The notes under the pieces: model-generated
The model's database searches: none
The model's input: the letters and a program-made list of their open reading frames with translations, nothing else
Told to the model about the DNA's origin: nothing
Program-made: the position numbers and the translations under genes
Source of the DNA: Bremia lactucae
Lineage: Eukaryota; Oomycota; Peronosporomycetes; Peronosporales; Peronosporaceae
Reading direction: 5' to 3'
DNA: 39,343 bases
Assembly: GCF_004359215.1 (NCBI RefSeq)
Contig: NC_090628.1
Location: 779,258-818,600, forward strand
Shown: one piece after another, positions 20,091-30,086 of the stretch
Layout of the letters: every line of letters starts with the position of its first letter
Position numbering within the stretch: the first letter of the stretch is position 1

Positions 20091-21049
20091 TTAGAGAGAT
20101 GTAGTTATAGAATCCACTAGAGGCGGACCAGGCTGCGGAGTAATAATGTCTGCAACAAAAGGATGGCATTTGGGCTCCAGCAAGCCGTGGTAAAAGCGTC
20201 CACGGACTGCTGTGTCAAATTGTAAGGAGCTTGCCTCCTTAGTCGTTAATACGCGCTTCGTTGGGCCGCGATGTGGTCGCTTTTGAAGACTCTGTAAATA
20301 GGCAACAAGTCGATTGACTGTATCTTGCGAGGTCGAGGCTCCCACAGTGAGCTCTACAGGAGATATGAGCACGCAAGGGTAGAAGAACCGCATGCCAAGG
20401 AATCGACTTGGGTGTTGTAGGTGCAATCTGTAGGTATAAGAATCGAGACAATTAGCAACTATCAAGACTTGCTCAAGCAGAAACCTACTGCATCGAATCG
20501 ATCGAGAGGTGAATCGTATTGGTGGCGAGGATTGTCGACGCGGAACAATATTGCTCCAGCGTCTTCAAAAGGTTTACTTTTGCCTCCAAATTCTCGGGAA
20601 TCTGCACTCAGAATCTATTAGACTACTTTGCACTTCATTGCTTATTATAAGGATGCTTTCGCACCGCCTCAATGATAATAGCTGCGTCGGCGCATTTTGC
20701 CAGGTCGGAGACAATAGTAATGTTACCGCATGCTTGGGTCAGCATGCTCTTTGTCACGTAACCAAGGTACATCAAAGGGCGCAGCAGCTCGTACGCGTAT
20801 GACGACAACTAGCATGTTATGTCATTAAAAACATTACAAAAGACTGAACGTCTCTACTTTTTCACAAACCACTTCGGTTGTCTGTGGGTTCAAGTCGCAT
20901 ACGACTACCTGCGCGCCCAATAGTGATAGGTCGATGGCGATGCATTTTCCTAGAAAACCTGCCCCCACGATTGCCACTTGAGTACAAGCCGCTGCTCGCT
21001 GCGTCGTCGCATTTTGGTAAGCGCTTGTCCCGCTCGTCACTTCGTGCAT
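20091..21049 (-). CDS. 3-hydroxyacyl-CoA dehydrogenase-like NAD-binding protein (4 exons)
   Basis: Exons 20858-21049, 20665-20808, 20489-20601 and 20091-20427; introns of 49, 63 and 61 bp, all GT-AG (donors GTAGAG, GTGCGA, GTAGGT). The product is 261 aa. The Rossmann glycine motif is in exon 1 (VAIVGAGFLGKCIAIDLSLL, residues about 25-44). Exons 2-4 give the family's later landmarks: VSDLAKCADAAIIIEA, IPENLEAK, ILATNTIHLSID and HPSRFLGMRFFYP. Such enzymes oxidise 3-hydroxyacyl-CoA (beta-oxidation) or related hydroxyacids with NAD. The C-terminal helical domain (PF00725) that completes the active site is not visible; after GMRFFYP about 90 residues of unfamiliar sequence (KRVLTTKEASSLQFDTAVRG) lead to the stop. 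Retroelement sequence lies about 90 bp downstream. It is divergent from the acyltransferase, starts 748 bp apart. No targeting peptide is evident. Confidence 0.8.
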
Positions 21050-21797
21050 TAGATTAATTCTGAGAATGTCAATACTGCAAAGCTATAATTTGGTGCTGAA
21101 TGCTTTTTTACAGATTAAATCATTTGTTTTGCGTGAAAGGATAAAGAATAACTCTTGGATGATCCTAATAAAAGTTACGAAAGAACGACGCAACACATCT
21201 TTTAAATTCCAAATAATTTGAATGCAGCTCAAATGCTAGCATCCACTTGCGAATTATTGAAATTTAACCTAAGCGCGTCCAGGAAAATTTGCTCGCAAAT
21301 ACCCAACCAAATAGGACGGCTGTTTGTGCGTGGAATTTGGGGAAAGCGATCTCGATGTCTGTAGCAAAGACTTTATTATTTGCCACGTACTACTAGATCA
21401 TTTGGTTTTTGCTGTAAATGAGGCGTCAGTCTTGGAACTTGTCAAGCGTGGCAACATCAAAAATCAAATGATTTATAACCCACGTTTCCCAAAGAGTACT
21501 ATGACACCTTCCGCACAACGTTTTCCAGAAGGGTGATAGACAAAGAGAGTTCCGCAATTTCCAAGGAGGGATACTGCAATGAAGGTGGTGCATAGCTTGT
21601 AGGTGAAAACAGGAGTAAATATGAATGTTACGGTTCTCAGATTGACGAAGGATGCATTTATATTTTTGGCGTTTCGATTGGCTATATGTCGCGATGGTGT
21701 ACTAATAGCTGAGGGCCTTCCATTCAATTGTGTAATAAAGACAGATTGTGCGTTCGGCAAATCGAGTCAGACATCCGAGCCACTTTGTGTGATAAAT

Positions 21798-23234
21798 ATG
21801 GAGAATAAAGCACCCTTTCAGAGCTCTGGCTCAACATATGACACTCCTTTATCTGAATATGCAGGACCACATTCGCCCCCAAGACCACAAGAAGTGCTAC
21901 AATGGTTTGAAGGTTCGGATCGTATTTTACTGCCGCTGACGCGTTTGGATACGATGATGCGCAACTTTGTCGTTCCAATTCTCTTTATCTTTCCACCTCC
22001 GTCGACATCGACTCCCTTCGATCTTCACAAGCTACACTCGTCTTTCCTTTCCTTAGTAGAAGAAGACTATCCCTTCCTCACTGGGAGATTCTTCACTGAC
22101 CCGGAGACGGGATTTGTGAATATAATGCAGAAAACGGGGCCCCATCAGAATCGGCCTACGGACATAGGATTCGAGATAAATCCGCAATATGTTATGACGA
22201 CAGTAAAGGCGATTCAGATGCGTTCATGGGATTTGATGCCTACTGCTAGAGGCAACTCCGAGCTCATTCGTGTGAAAGGATCGCTCTTGAAGGATGGGGG
22301 CCTTTGCATTGGCATTGATATTAGTCACATGTTATTTGACGCCGAAGCTATTTTTACATTTATGACGGTCTGGGGACAGCACTACAGTGGCGTCAAGAAA
22401 GAGCAACGACTTAAACTAAATCATGATCGGCACTTGCTTAATGGATCGGGAGAGTCATCAACGATGCAACATCCGGAATTGCGTGTTGGTGTCAACCCGA
22501 AACCTCATTTTCCCTCAAAAATACCACCCGTAGATGCAAACCACCGCTTTCATTTTTCTCCAAGTATGATGGACAAAATAAAAAAAGTGGCGACTTTGGG
22601 AGGATTTAAACGTGAGGAAGCGATGAATGCGTCGTATGTTAGCACGCTCGACGCAATCACTGCACTATTTATAGTGTTGATATCAAGGGCCCGTGGTCAT
22701 GATGACGATGTGAAATGCTCCACTTTTGTCAACGCTCGACGTCGACTGGAGCCCCCAATGCCTCCAAATTACACGGGAAACGCCGTTTTTAAGGCGCTAT
22801 CAAATTTCACGAACAGTGAGTTGCAGCCGCAGACCAAGGATAATGCGAAAGTGTCTCCAGAAACGCTGGGAATGGTCGCTCGACGCGTGCGTGGCTCCAT
22901 TCTTCAATGCAACGACGCATATCTACGCGACGGACTGAACTTCCTGGCTGAGCAAAAAGATGATGCCGTTGCTCAGATTGGAACTCATGTTCCGTTTGGT
23001 CCTGACATTATGTTTACATCGTGGCTGCATATTGGCATGTATAATGCCGAATTCGACGGGGTGCATCCATGGTTGGCCTCTTGTCCTCAAGTGCCGGGCT
23101 GCGATGGTGTCGTGTTGATTACTGAAGCTGAGGAGGGAGGAGACGGCATCGACGTGACTGTAGCTCTCGAGTGCAGTGCGCTGGAGAAATTAATTGCCCT
23201 GTTTGATGAGATGTCGGCAGAATTGGCTCAATAG
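21798..23234 (+). CDS. BAHD/transferase-family acyltransferase (478 aa)
   Basis: An intronless frame from ATG at 21798. The frame is open further upstream, but those residues do not resemble the family, so I take this start. The catalytic HXXXD motif is present as HMLFD (residues 177-181, context GIDISHMLFDAEAIFTFM). The second family landmark, usually DFGWG, is replaced by AEFDGVHPW (about 418-425), followed by the expected hydrophobic strands and VALECSALEKLIALFDEM at the end. Length suits the PF02458 family. These enzymes move acyl groups from acyl-CoA to alcohols or amines; the substrate cannot be told. There is no signal peptide or membrane segment, so it is likely cytosolic. It is convergent with the DnaJ gene, 489 bp apart. 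The altered DFGWG motif is usual outside plants. Confidence 0.8.
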   Translation: MENKAPFQSSGSTYDTPLSEYAGPHSPPRPQEVLQWFEGSDRILLPLTRLDTMMRNFVVPILFIFPPPSTSTPFDLHKLHSSFLSLVEEDYPFLTGRFFTDPETGFVNIMQKTGPHQNRPTDIGFEINPQYVMTTVKAIQMRSWDLMPTARGNSELIRVKGSLLKDGGLCIGIDISHMLFDAEAIFTFMTVWGQHYSGVKKEQRLKLNHDRHLLNGSGESSTMQHPELRVGVNPKPHFPSKIPPVDANHRFHFSPSMMDKIKKVATLGGFKREEAMNASYVSTLDAITALFIVLISRARGHDDDVKCSTFVNARRRLEPPMPPNYTGNAVFKALSNFTNSELQPQTKDNAKVSPETLGMVARRVRGSILQCNDAYLRDGLNFLAEQKDDAVAQIGTHVPFGPDIMFTSWLHIGMYNAEFDGVHPWLASCPQVPGCDGVVLITEAEEGGDGIDVTVALECSALEKLIALFDEMSAELAQ

Positions 23235-23389
23235 ATCACTTGGGACTTTGTAATTAGCGACCTTTGTGTCACTCCGATCGCATAAAATAAATTTGAATAA
23301 ATCGATATATTACCTCGTTTTTAGATTATTCGGAACTTATAGGAATACATTTTATAAAAAGTTGCTGCTGCTGATACGCCTAAGAGTAC

Positions 23390-23510
23390 TCGGTATTGAC
23401 ATTTATGAAATATTTGTACTATATGGGTCATTCCACTGCATTCAAAAATCAACATTTTCCTTTGGAATCGTCTATAGATCGCCCTTTTGGCCATGGAGTG
23501 GAGATATAAG
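23390..23510 (+). repeat. Copy of the end region of the 7-8 kb insertion
   Basis: GGTCATTCCACTGCATTC, AATCAACA and AATCGTCTATAGATC match GGTCATTCCACTGCATCC, AATCAACA and AATCGTCTTCAGATC at about 7203-7265, in the same order and orientation. It lies in the gap between the acyltransferase and DnaJ genes (23235-23723); the rest of that gap shows nothing recognisable. Confidence 0.6.
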
Positions 23511-23723
23511 CACAAGTGTTTGGACTTCTTAGATCCGCTCTATATTTCTAGCCCAGCGGAAGGTTTGCATTATAGTTGCAATGATCAGAGTGTTCATAGG
23601 ACAATTGGCTCCAATTATTGCGCACAGATAAAAAGTGCCCAAGAGTTTCGTCATTTTTGATAATTGTAAGACCAAAAGCAGTAAAAAGAAGCACCCAAGT
23701 TAATCAATTAAACACATAATTCT

Positions 23724-25060
23724 CTACTTCACTTTTGCAAAAAAATCACGAAAACCGACTTTTTGCTCCTCCGAGAGCGAGTCTGGGAACTTGACATGGT
23801 ACTTGATATACAACTCTCCCTTAACCTTGGAAGAATGGTGTTTAGGCATTCCTTCATCCTTCAGCACTGTCACAAAACGAGGTGGCGTGACGTCAGTGCG
23901 TACAACATCGACCTGTCGTCCATCCAGGTGTGTGAATGTTTTGCGAAAGCCAATGAGGGATTCCCGCAATGTAATGTCCATATCCATCCACAAATTGTCC
24001 CCCTCGCGAGTAAATACTGGGTGTGGCGCAGTCACGACTTGCAAACGCACGTGTCCAGCTGGGTGACCGTCAATTTCATCCGCATAGTGCTCAAATTCAA
24101 TCTCAAAGCCATCATTGGTCCCTCTGTCCAGGTCCACGTCAAAGTTCAGATCGGCCATTTCGACTTTCCGACCTCCACAGATGGGGCACGTGCTCGTATA
24201 AATTTTTCCCTTTCCGTGGCACTTTTCGCAGGTGGTTTGGTACTGCTGGATGAAGCCTGGACCTATGCGTCGCGTTGCGGTCTTCACACCGTGTCCATGG
24301 CACTCGGTACATACGTGAATGTCTTCCTCGTGAGCCGCTCCTTTGCCATGGCAATGATGACAAAGTGTCTATTAAAAGTAAAAGTATGAAGTAGCAAGAG
24401 TCAGACAACGAATAACTTTTCACAATTTATATTTCGTACCTCCCGACGAATAGAAAATTGAAGGCTTTTGCCATTATACAAATGGGCCAATGAAACGCGC
24501 AGGGGCATTACAATATCGGGGCCACGTGAAGGCTCCTGCTCGCGACGGTTGCGGCCTCCTCGGCCGAAAAATTGCGAGAAAATGTCGAAAGGATCGTGAT
24601 TTCCACCCCCGCCCGCGTTCTGTAGACCTTCTTCGCCATAGCGGTCGTATTGGCTCTTTTTCTCCTCGTTGGATAGCACGTCATAGGCTACATTTATATA
24701 TGTATCACATCCACTTATTGTAAGAAATCGTATCGATTAAAAAGAAGGAGTACAAATGTGCATGCGACGCACCACCAGCGACTTCTGCAAACTTTTGGGC
24801 TGCACTTTCGTCACCTGGGTTTTTGTCGGGGTGGTGCTATGAGAATAAATGTAACAAAGATAATGTTCAGATACAGTAGTACGAATTGGCGACGCGAGAC
24901 TTACTTTAAGCGAAAGTTTGCGAAAGGCACGCTTAATTTCGGCAGATGAAGCATCTCGAGATATACCCAGGATTTCGTAGTAGTCTTTGCCAGCCATGGA
25001 CAACGCCACGAGGCATGCTACTGCCAGGAGCAGCAGCAAAGGATGTCGGCCACGCGTCAT
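23724..25060 (-). CDS. DnaJ/Hsp40 co-chaperone with signal peptide and zinc fingers (4 exons)
   Basis: Exons 24905-25060, 24773-24836, 24440-24687 and 23724-24368; introns of 68, 85 and 71 bp with donors GTAAGT, GTGCGT and GTACGA. The product is 370 aa. A hydrophobic signal peptide (about 1-22, [17 protein letters not shown]) leads into a J domain ([23 protein letters not shown] at 54-56, stimulating Hsp70 ATPase). A Gly/Phe-rich stretch follows ([20 protein letters not shown]). Four CxxCxG repeats are in the last exon ([32 protein letters not shown]), then the substrate-binding C-terminal domain. Signal peptide plus type-I layout points to an ER-lumen partner of BiP, like yeast Scj1. There is no HDEL/KDEL; it ends FFAKVK. 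The start is the ATG at 25060; a longer frame has no ATG. Confidence 0.9.
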
Positions 25061-25609
25061 CACGGTTCTTTTTTTGAAATGCAATTGAATTCTAAATAGT
25101 CATGTGCGTGAAGGACGGAATTTAAAATAAAACTCTAGTCCAATTACTATTGAAAACTGCATCGGAAAAAAGAAATATTTACTCTATAAAAATAACCAAA
25201 AATGAATCTAACCTAAAAATTTTGGATACATTATTAACTCGTTTCTATGCAGTACGACCGCAGATCAAAAAAATTAAGGTCACTCTTCCTGACTTACGAG
25301 AAGAATAAGATCTTCGTCTAGGAAAAAAATTAATAGTGCCTCAAATTTTTAAAAGATGAGTTATTTCGAAATCTACAACAGACTTTGCTTTCAAAAAGTG
25401 CAACACTTTTTGCTTTTCTCCTCTTTTTGAGTTTGAATAATACAAAGCTCTTGTTATGGATAACCTTTAAGCTGAATATCCTGACCTTAAGGTCACTTTC
25501 CTTTTTTTAAGAATATTCAGCTACAAAATGCACTAATAACGCATCAGAATTCTAAAAGAAGCAAATCGAATACAATATGCTATCAAGACAATCGTCAATA
25601 AATTTCGAA
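25061..25609. other. Intergenic region between the DnaJ and sugar transporter genes
   Basis: AT-rich, no gene. It serves as the DnaJ upstream region and the transporter 3' region. On the minus strand at about 25071-25092, GAATTCAATTGCATTTCAAA loosely resembles an oomycete start-site element. About 25469-25524 contains a long imperfect inverted repeat (AGCTGAATATCCTGACCTTA / GGTCA...GAATATTCAGCT), which could form a hairpin 3' of the transporter. Confidence 0.4.
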
Positions 25610-27073
25610 TTAATTTCCACGACGCGAATCATACTCCGCTTGGATCTCCTCTGCTGACTTGCCCGACGTTTCCGGCACCATCTTAAGCGACAATACATAG
25701 AATATTGTCAACAGCACCACAAACGGAACGTATGCATAATCTTCCAAAGCACGGGAAATGTATGGGTATGACACACCCACGACGAGGTTGCTAAGCCAAT
25801 TGATCCCAATGCAAACGGACGAAGCGCTGGCACGAATCGAATCCGGAAAAATATCAGCCGTCATCAACCACACAAGAGGCCCAAGTGTTACACCAAATAT
25901 TATCACATACAAGGCAGTGAACACAATCGACAAAGCAGGCACGTCCACAATGAACGCAAGCGTCATCCCGATGGCCATCAATAACATGCCCATCTGACCC
26001 CAGAGGATCAAAGTGCGAGCGCCAAACCGATTAGCAAGTAGACCCGTAAATAAAGCAGGCCAAATGTTAATAAAATCGATAATTAATGTGCCAACGCGCG
26101 CATCCGAAATCCCAGCGTCGGTAAAGATACTGCCGGAATAATAAAAGACTGCATTGATCCCGGATAGCTGCTGAGAGACAGAGAGTAAGATTCCTGTAAG
26201 AAGTTGCATGCGGTATCGACTTGCAAACATTGAATCTTGCTTCTTTACGTGGCCTTCCTCTGGGTTTTCAGGCTTGGGAATCACTTCAAGCCATGATAAA
26301 GCTAATTGCGCGTGCTCTTTACCATACAAACGAGCCATCACTTCCTTCGCTTCCTGTCTACGACCTTGATTTAAAAGCCATGCTGGGCTTTCAATGCAGA
26401 AACTTGGCGCCAATATGAGAAAGATCATTCCTAGCACGACGGGAAAGGCAGCAAGGTATCGCCATCCGGAGCTCGTGTTTAGAAAGAAAAAGCAGATAGC
26501 CGGCACTAGAATACCAAACGTCGTGAAGATTTGGAGACCAAGGCCAAGCGTGTTTCGCATGTGCGGTGGTGAAAGCTCATTAATGTAACCACTAATGGTG
26601 GCTGTAGCCGTACCGGATGCGATTCCGGCAATAAGACGGCCTAGAGCAAACAACCAAATATTCGATACGGACGCCTGCACCACACCACCAACGATCATGA
26701 AGATACAATTCAGCATCAACGTCTTTTTACGGCCAAGACGATCGCTGAAGTGGCCACAGCATAGCGAGCCAATCATAGCGCCAAAAATCCATGCATTGAC
26801 GGCAAATGTCCACTCGAGCCTTGAGTGACCAGGAAACATGAGGCACGTATCTTTAGCCACAGGGCGTGCATCGCAATCGTCGGCGTCATCAAATTGCGAC
26901 AGATTCATTTGCGAGGTGGACCATCCGCTTTGAAATGGCTGCATCCAGGACAATAGAGCAGTGGTATACAGTATTGCTTTGGGCTTGATAAGACGAGCAG
27001 CGGCCTTATTAGTCTCGTTAAAAACAATTGCACCGCCATCCTTGGGGGTGGTTCCTTCCGTGTACTCGGCCAT
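25610..27073 (-). CDS. GLUT/HXT-like major facilitator sugar transporter (487 aa)
   Basis: Intronless, ATG at 27071-27073. An upstream extension is open but begins with GTG, so I reject it. Twelve hydrophobic segments are evident. Sugar-porter signatures: DRLGRKK (111-117, loop 2-3), GRLIAG (145-150), INELSPPHMR (164-173, in place of the usual PESPRW-side E/R pair), CIESPAWLLNQGRR (226-239), QQLSGINAVFYY (301-312, the substrate-contacting helix 7 motif) and the C-terminal VPETSGKSAEEIQ. It would move hexoses or related polyols across the plasma membrane, probably with the gradient or protons; the substrate is not readable. It is on the same strand as the DnaJ gene but 549 bp upstream of it, so a separate unit. 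Length and motifs are complete, so it is likely functional. Confidence 0.92.
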   Translation of the reverse strand: MAEYTEGTTPKDGGAIVFNETNKAAARLIKPKAILYTTALLSWMQPFQSGWSTSQMNLSQFDDADDCDARPVAKDTCLMFPGHSRLEWTFAVNAWIFGAMIGSLCCGHFSDRLGRKKTLMLNCIFMIVGGVVQASVSNIWLFALGRLIAGIASGTATATISGYINELSPPHMRNTLGLGLQIFTTFGILVPAICFFFLNTSSGWRYLAAFPVVLGMIFLILAPSFCIESPAWLLNQGRRQEAKEVMARLYGKEHAQLALSWLEVIPKPENPEEGHVKKQDSMFASRYRMQLLTGILLSVSQQLSGINAVFYYSGSIFTDAGISDARVGTLIIDFINIWPALFTGLLANRFGARTLILWGQMGMLLMAIGMTLAFIVDVPALSIVFTALYVIIFGVTLGPLVWLMTADIFPDSIRASASSVCIGINWLSNLVVGVSYPYISRALEDYAYVPFVVLLTIFYVLSLKMVPETSGKSAEEIQAEYDSRRGN

Positions 27074-27087
27074 TTTCAACTTGCTTG

Positions 27088-27103
27088 CGAAAGACGAAAT
27101 GAA
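27088..27103 (-). promoter_or_regulatory. Inr-like transcription start of the sugar transporter
   Basis: The minus strand reads TTCATTTCGTCTTTCG, 15-30 bases before the ATG. It resembles the oomycete initiator (a TCATTYY core followed by T-rich sequence), and short 5' UTRs are usual there. A match by eye only. Confidence 0.45.
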
Positions 27104-27549
27104 CACTTGAAAAGTCAACGGTGCGTTGCAAACTGTTTGAATTTCGGCGGGCACGTTGAATACATATCGAATTCACAGACAGTCCTACTGCATTGCTGAT
27201 TCACACCCTGTCTCGGGTTCCTTTAGATTTTGCTCGTTGAAGTCTATCACGTAAACAAGGTTTAGTCTCCAGTCCAAAAGATGGATAATGATTGAGTGAT
27301 GTCGTTCGACACATAAAGGTGGCCGCACATTACACAAAAAAATTACTTTAAGGTAGCTTTATCTTTCTTGGTCGTCTAAAGCTGTAAGTTTACGAGTCAA
27401 GTCATTAGCTTCCTAAGTGATGAAGTGTCTCGTGAAATGGTGGCCATTATCTCTCGGGTACGACAATCAGCCGAACCAGAATGTCGTATCAGTTTTAATT
27501 GCTTTATTAACACGCGCTAAAATCCGCTACGGTGACAATCCGCAACTTG

Positions 27550-27875
27550 TCATTTCGCAGGTTGAAAATAATAACTGGTATAGCCACACACGTATCCCTT
27601 TATTGTGTAACGGGCAGCAACTTCTTGGTAACTAAACATCATATTAAAAAGCCTTTGTGCAGCGCCTTATGAGCAATTGAATGCATAAAGGCTTCTCAAT
27701 ATGCGCGTAATATTTTTGCTTAATATCGAGTTGATTATTCAACAAAAATATAACATACGAAAGCCGAAAATACTGATTCACTCATGCTTTGCGATCATGG
27801 GTAATACAAAACAAGAGCACTAAGATCCGCCAAACGCCAACACGGTTTCTGATGTGCCAACGGAAAGTGTGACGG
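27550..27875 (+). repeat. Second copy of the 7-8 kb insertion interior, missing the secreted-type ORF
   Basis: ACTGGTATAGCC, GCAGCAACTTCTTGGTAACTA, CATATTAAAAAGCCTTTGTGCAG and ACATACGAAAGCCGA align in order with about 7280-7500. The alignment then jumps at GATCCGCCAAACG (27829-27841) to GTCGCCAAACGAAAACACG (7842 on). About 270 bp (7573-7842) that hold the signal-peptide ORF are absent, with CGCC at both edges. Confidence 0.6.
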
Positions 27876-28134
27876 GCTAAAGTTGCCCTATGTTACACAA
27901 ACCCGTTAAGCACACCAAATGTACCTAAAGGGATGGGCAATTACTGCATGTGAAGTACTTTTCACAAAGTGACCCAACTTTGTGTATGTGATGCACATAA
28001 ATGCATTCAAATTGGAAGGGATAACGGCTAGCGTCATCCGCAATCCGAGGATACGCTCGCAATAGAGGGGTGCATATCTACAGAGGTGGCATCCATTGAT
28101 TGGATTATTTGAAGAGTATTATTCCCAACTGCCT

Positions 28135-28162
28135 CTAGCTGTGGTTGCGCAACCACAGCTAG
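28135..28162. repeat. Perfect 28-bp palindrome
   Basis: CTAGCTGTGGTTGC followed directly by GCAACCACAGCTAG, with no spacer. It could extrude a cruciform or arise by an inverted duplication. No neighbouring gene explains it. Confidence 0.9.
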
Positions 28163-28201
28163 ATCATCTGCGATCGTCTCACCAGTCGATCTAGAACTAT
28201 T

Positions 28202-28514
28202 TTACTTTCTCTTATAGACAGGCATTGGATATTTTCTTGGATGTTGCTTTCCAAGCAAGCATCTTTGTTTCGTACCTCTCGACTTATTCGAGTGGTCGAA
28301 CTTCGAAGTTGCCTGTGCTTGTGCACAGCTGTCGGGATCTAACTCCACAGAATATTGCGTCAACATTACGGAATTTACTAATATTGGAACTATTAAGTCA
28401 AACGACATGATAATAATTTTTAACTACTTTACTTATTTCCTCTCATAGAATTTTATATTAATTGTTTTTGTAGCACATAACATTTATAAAACGGGACACC
28501 CCGTTACATTTACA
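28202..28514 (-). repeat. LTR 5' fragment fused to a leader/gag scrap
   Basis: From 28514 leftwards the minus strand reads TGTAACGGGGTGTCCCGTTT and continues to TAGTTCCAATATTAG (about 28375), a truncated family-B-type LTR. It then joins a scrap encoding AQAQATSKFDHSNKSRGTKQ, also found at 11990-12160 on the plus strand. The LTR break falls near the same point as in the 9455-9577 scrap. Confidence 0.55.
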
Positions 28515-28789
28515 CAGTATGACACAACCTCAACAAGCTTTTAGCACGACTATCTTACACAGCAATATGCTATAGTCGATCGGCTTTAGTCTAACGCGAA
28601 CCTTGTTCGTCCGGTTGAAGAGTTTAACTTCTTTAATATCACGAGACATTCAATCGAAAAATAGCATTCTGCGCAACTTCACTGCCGAGCTCCAAACTAA
28701 GTTTGACTTAAAAGAAATTTTTAAGTTAAATATCTGCTTAAAATATGACCCAAGCCGCCTATCTCCATTAAGTCAATTTAATTGAGTTA

Positions 28790-28960
28790 TTGGTGGTCGA
28801 GGAGCACACTTAGTCTAAGCACTAGAGAAGCACTAAGCGGGGTGTGTGACCCTCGAACACCAGACACTCATATAAATACACCGAATCACACAGTTCATTC
28901 TCCTTTAACATACAATCAGATTTTACAACGTCAAGGTCGTAAATGCCCCGTACCGTGAGC
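28790..28960 (+). repeat. Possible copia-type LTR or promoter-like fragment
   Basis: The stretch GGTGGTCGAGGAGCACACTT ... GTGTGTGACCCTCGAACACC ... ATATAAATACACCG contains a TATA-like ATATAAATA and an imperfect inverted pair (GGTCGAGGAGCACAC / GTGTGTGACCCTCGAACACC). It has the look of a short retroelement LTR, but no second copy is in the window. About 28.96-29.46 kb holds nothing I can name. Confidence 0.3.
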
Positions 28961-29460
28961 TGCACTCAAAAAGAAACATTTAAGGTGTGCCAGTCTATTT
29001 CGTAAACAACTTGATAGGTTCAACCTGTCAGCGGTAGGCGGAGTCGGAAGCTCGTTTTACCTTCATTTACTCCTGGTGACCCGCTCTGCTCATCCAACAA
29101 AACCTTGAGCGAATCCATCTTGTGATTTGGCCCGACAGCGGCACAATTAAAAGTGAGCAGATAAAGTATACTTTAGACGCGTGCGTTATAGCGCTTAATC
29201 GTGCATAAAAAAACCATTGCGGCTGAAGTGGGTGTCGCATACGGAGGCCTTTCAAATAATATTGACGTTACAATCTTCGCGAGGGGGTCATTAAAAGCTC
29301 TAAGCGCCGCCAGTTCACGCTTTTCTGGGCGTGAGAGTAAAAGCCGCGTTTAATAATCTTCAGTTCCCAGAATCGCTCTTATATTGGAAAGCATCTTATA
29401 TTGTGTGCTGTCACGATTACATGGCAAACGCTTTGTCGAAATTCTTAATTTGAGACAGCG

Positions 29461-29918
29461 TGTGGCGGAGCTGCCTATTGATAGACTCAAAGAGTCTCTT
29501 AATTCTATACAACTACTTTATCTACAGCTCAGGGAGTCGTACAAGCTCTTAAAGCTTAGTGAGAATGGATCAAGGGATTCAGAGGTTCGTTGAACCTAGT
29601 GGCAACTAGTGGCCATATATTTACATTCGAAAGGCTGCTATCTCTCACAGATTAATGCGCAAGCCTTAGGAAGGCACTGAACGCTTAAAGACCAAAAAGA
29701 GAACTGAACTTTATTTGCTAATTTTAATCTAAAACCTTACCCTAGCTTATTTGAAATAGACATCGGCCACCAGATTTATATCTGGCGGCTGCCACATATG
29801 TTACCCATAATAAATGGAACTTCAGTTATTATCTAACTTTTAAAATAAAACAAAAAGGGTATTTTACCCATAAAGTAAATGTACCACAACAACGGTCCAG
29901 CAACCGATGTGTGCCCCA
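29461..29918 (-). repeat. 3' LTR, family C (element D)
   Basis: On the minus strand it starts TGGGGCACACATCGGTTG and ends near CAGCTCCGCCACA. It shares with the right copy the blocks TGTTACCCATAATAAATGG, CAGATTTATATCTnGCGGCT, CTATCTCTCACAGAT and GTACAAGCTCTTAAAGCT (plus-strand reading). The polypurine-like CCGATGGGGGGAGAGTAA (minus strand, 29936-29919) adjoins it. Confidence 0.75.
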
Positions 29919-30086
29919 TTACTCTCCCCCCATCGGACGGTGACACCTAGTGACAACATTCGTTTAATTTCCTCTTGAGGTTGGTATATAAGCAAGTAAC
30001 CGTTTGTTTGTGCTTGTCTTGCGACAACAAAGCGTAAGTCACCGACTCCTAGCTACTCTCCCGACGATTAGATACAGGTCGACTGT

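Noticed and set aside
21603..21797. N-terminal extension of the acyltransferase
   Set aside because: It begins with GTG, has no family similarity, and the family's usual N-terminus fits the ATG at 21798.
23763..24389. 208-codon plus-strand frame as a gene
   Set aside because: It is the shadow of the conserved zinc-finger exon of the DnaJ gene.
27074..27154. N-terminal extension of the sugar transporter
   Set aside because: It begins with GTG and runs over the Inr-like site; the ATG at 27073 gives a normal-length protein.
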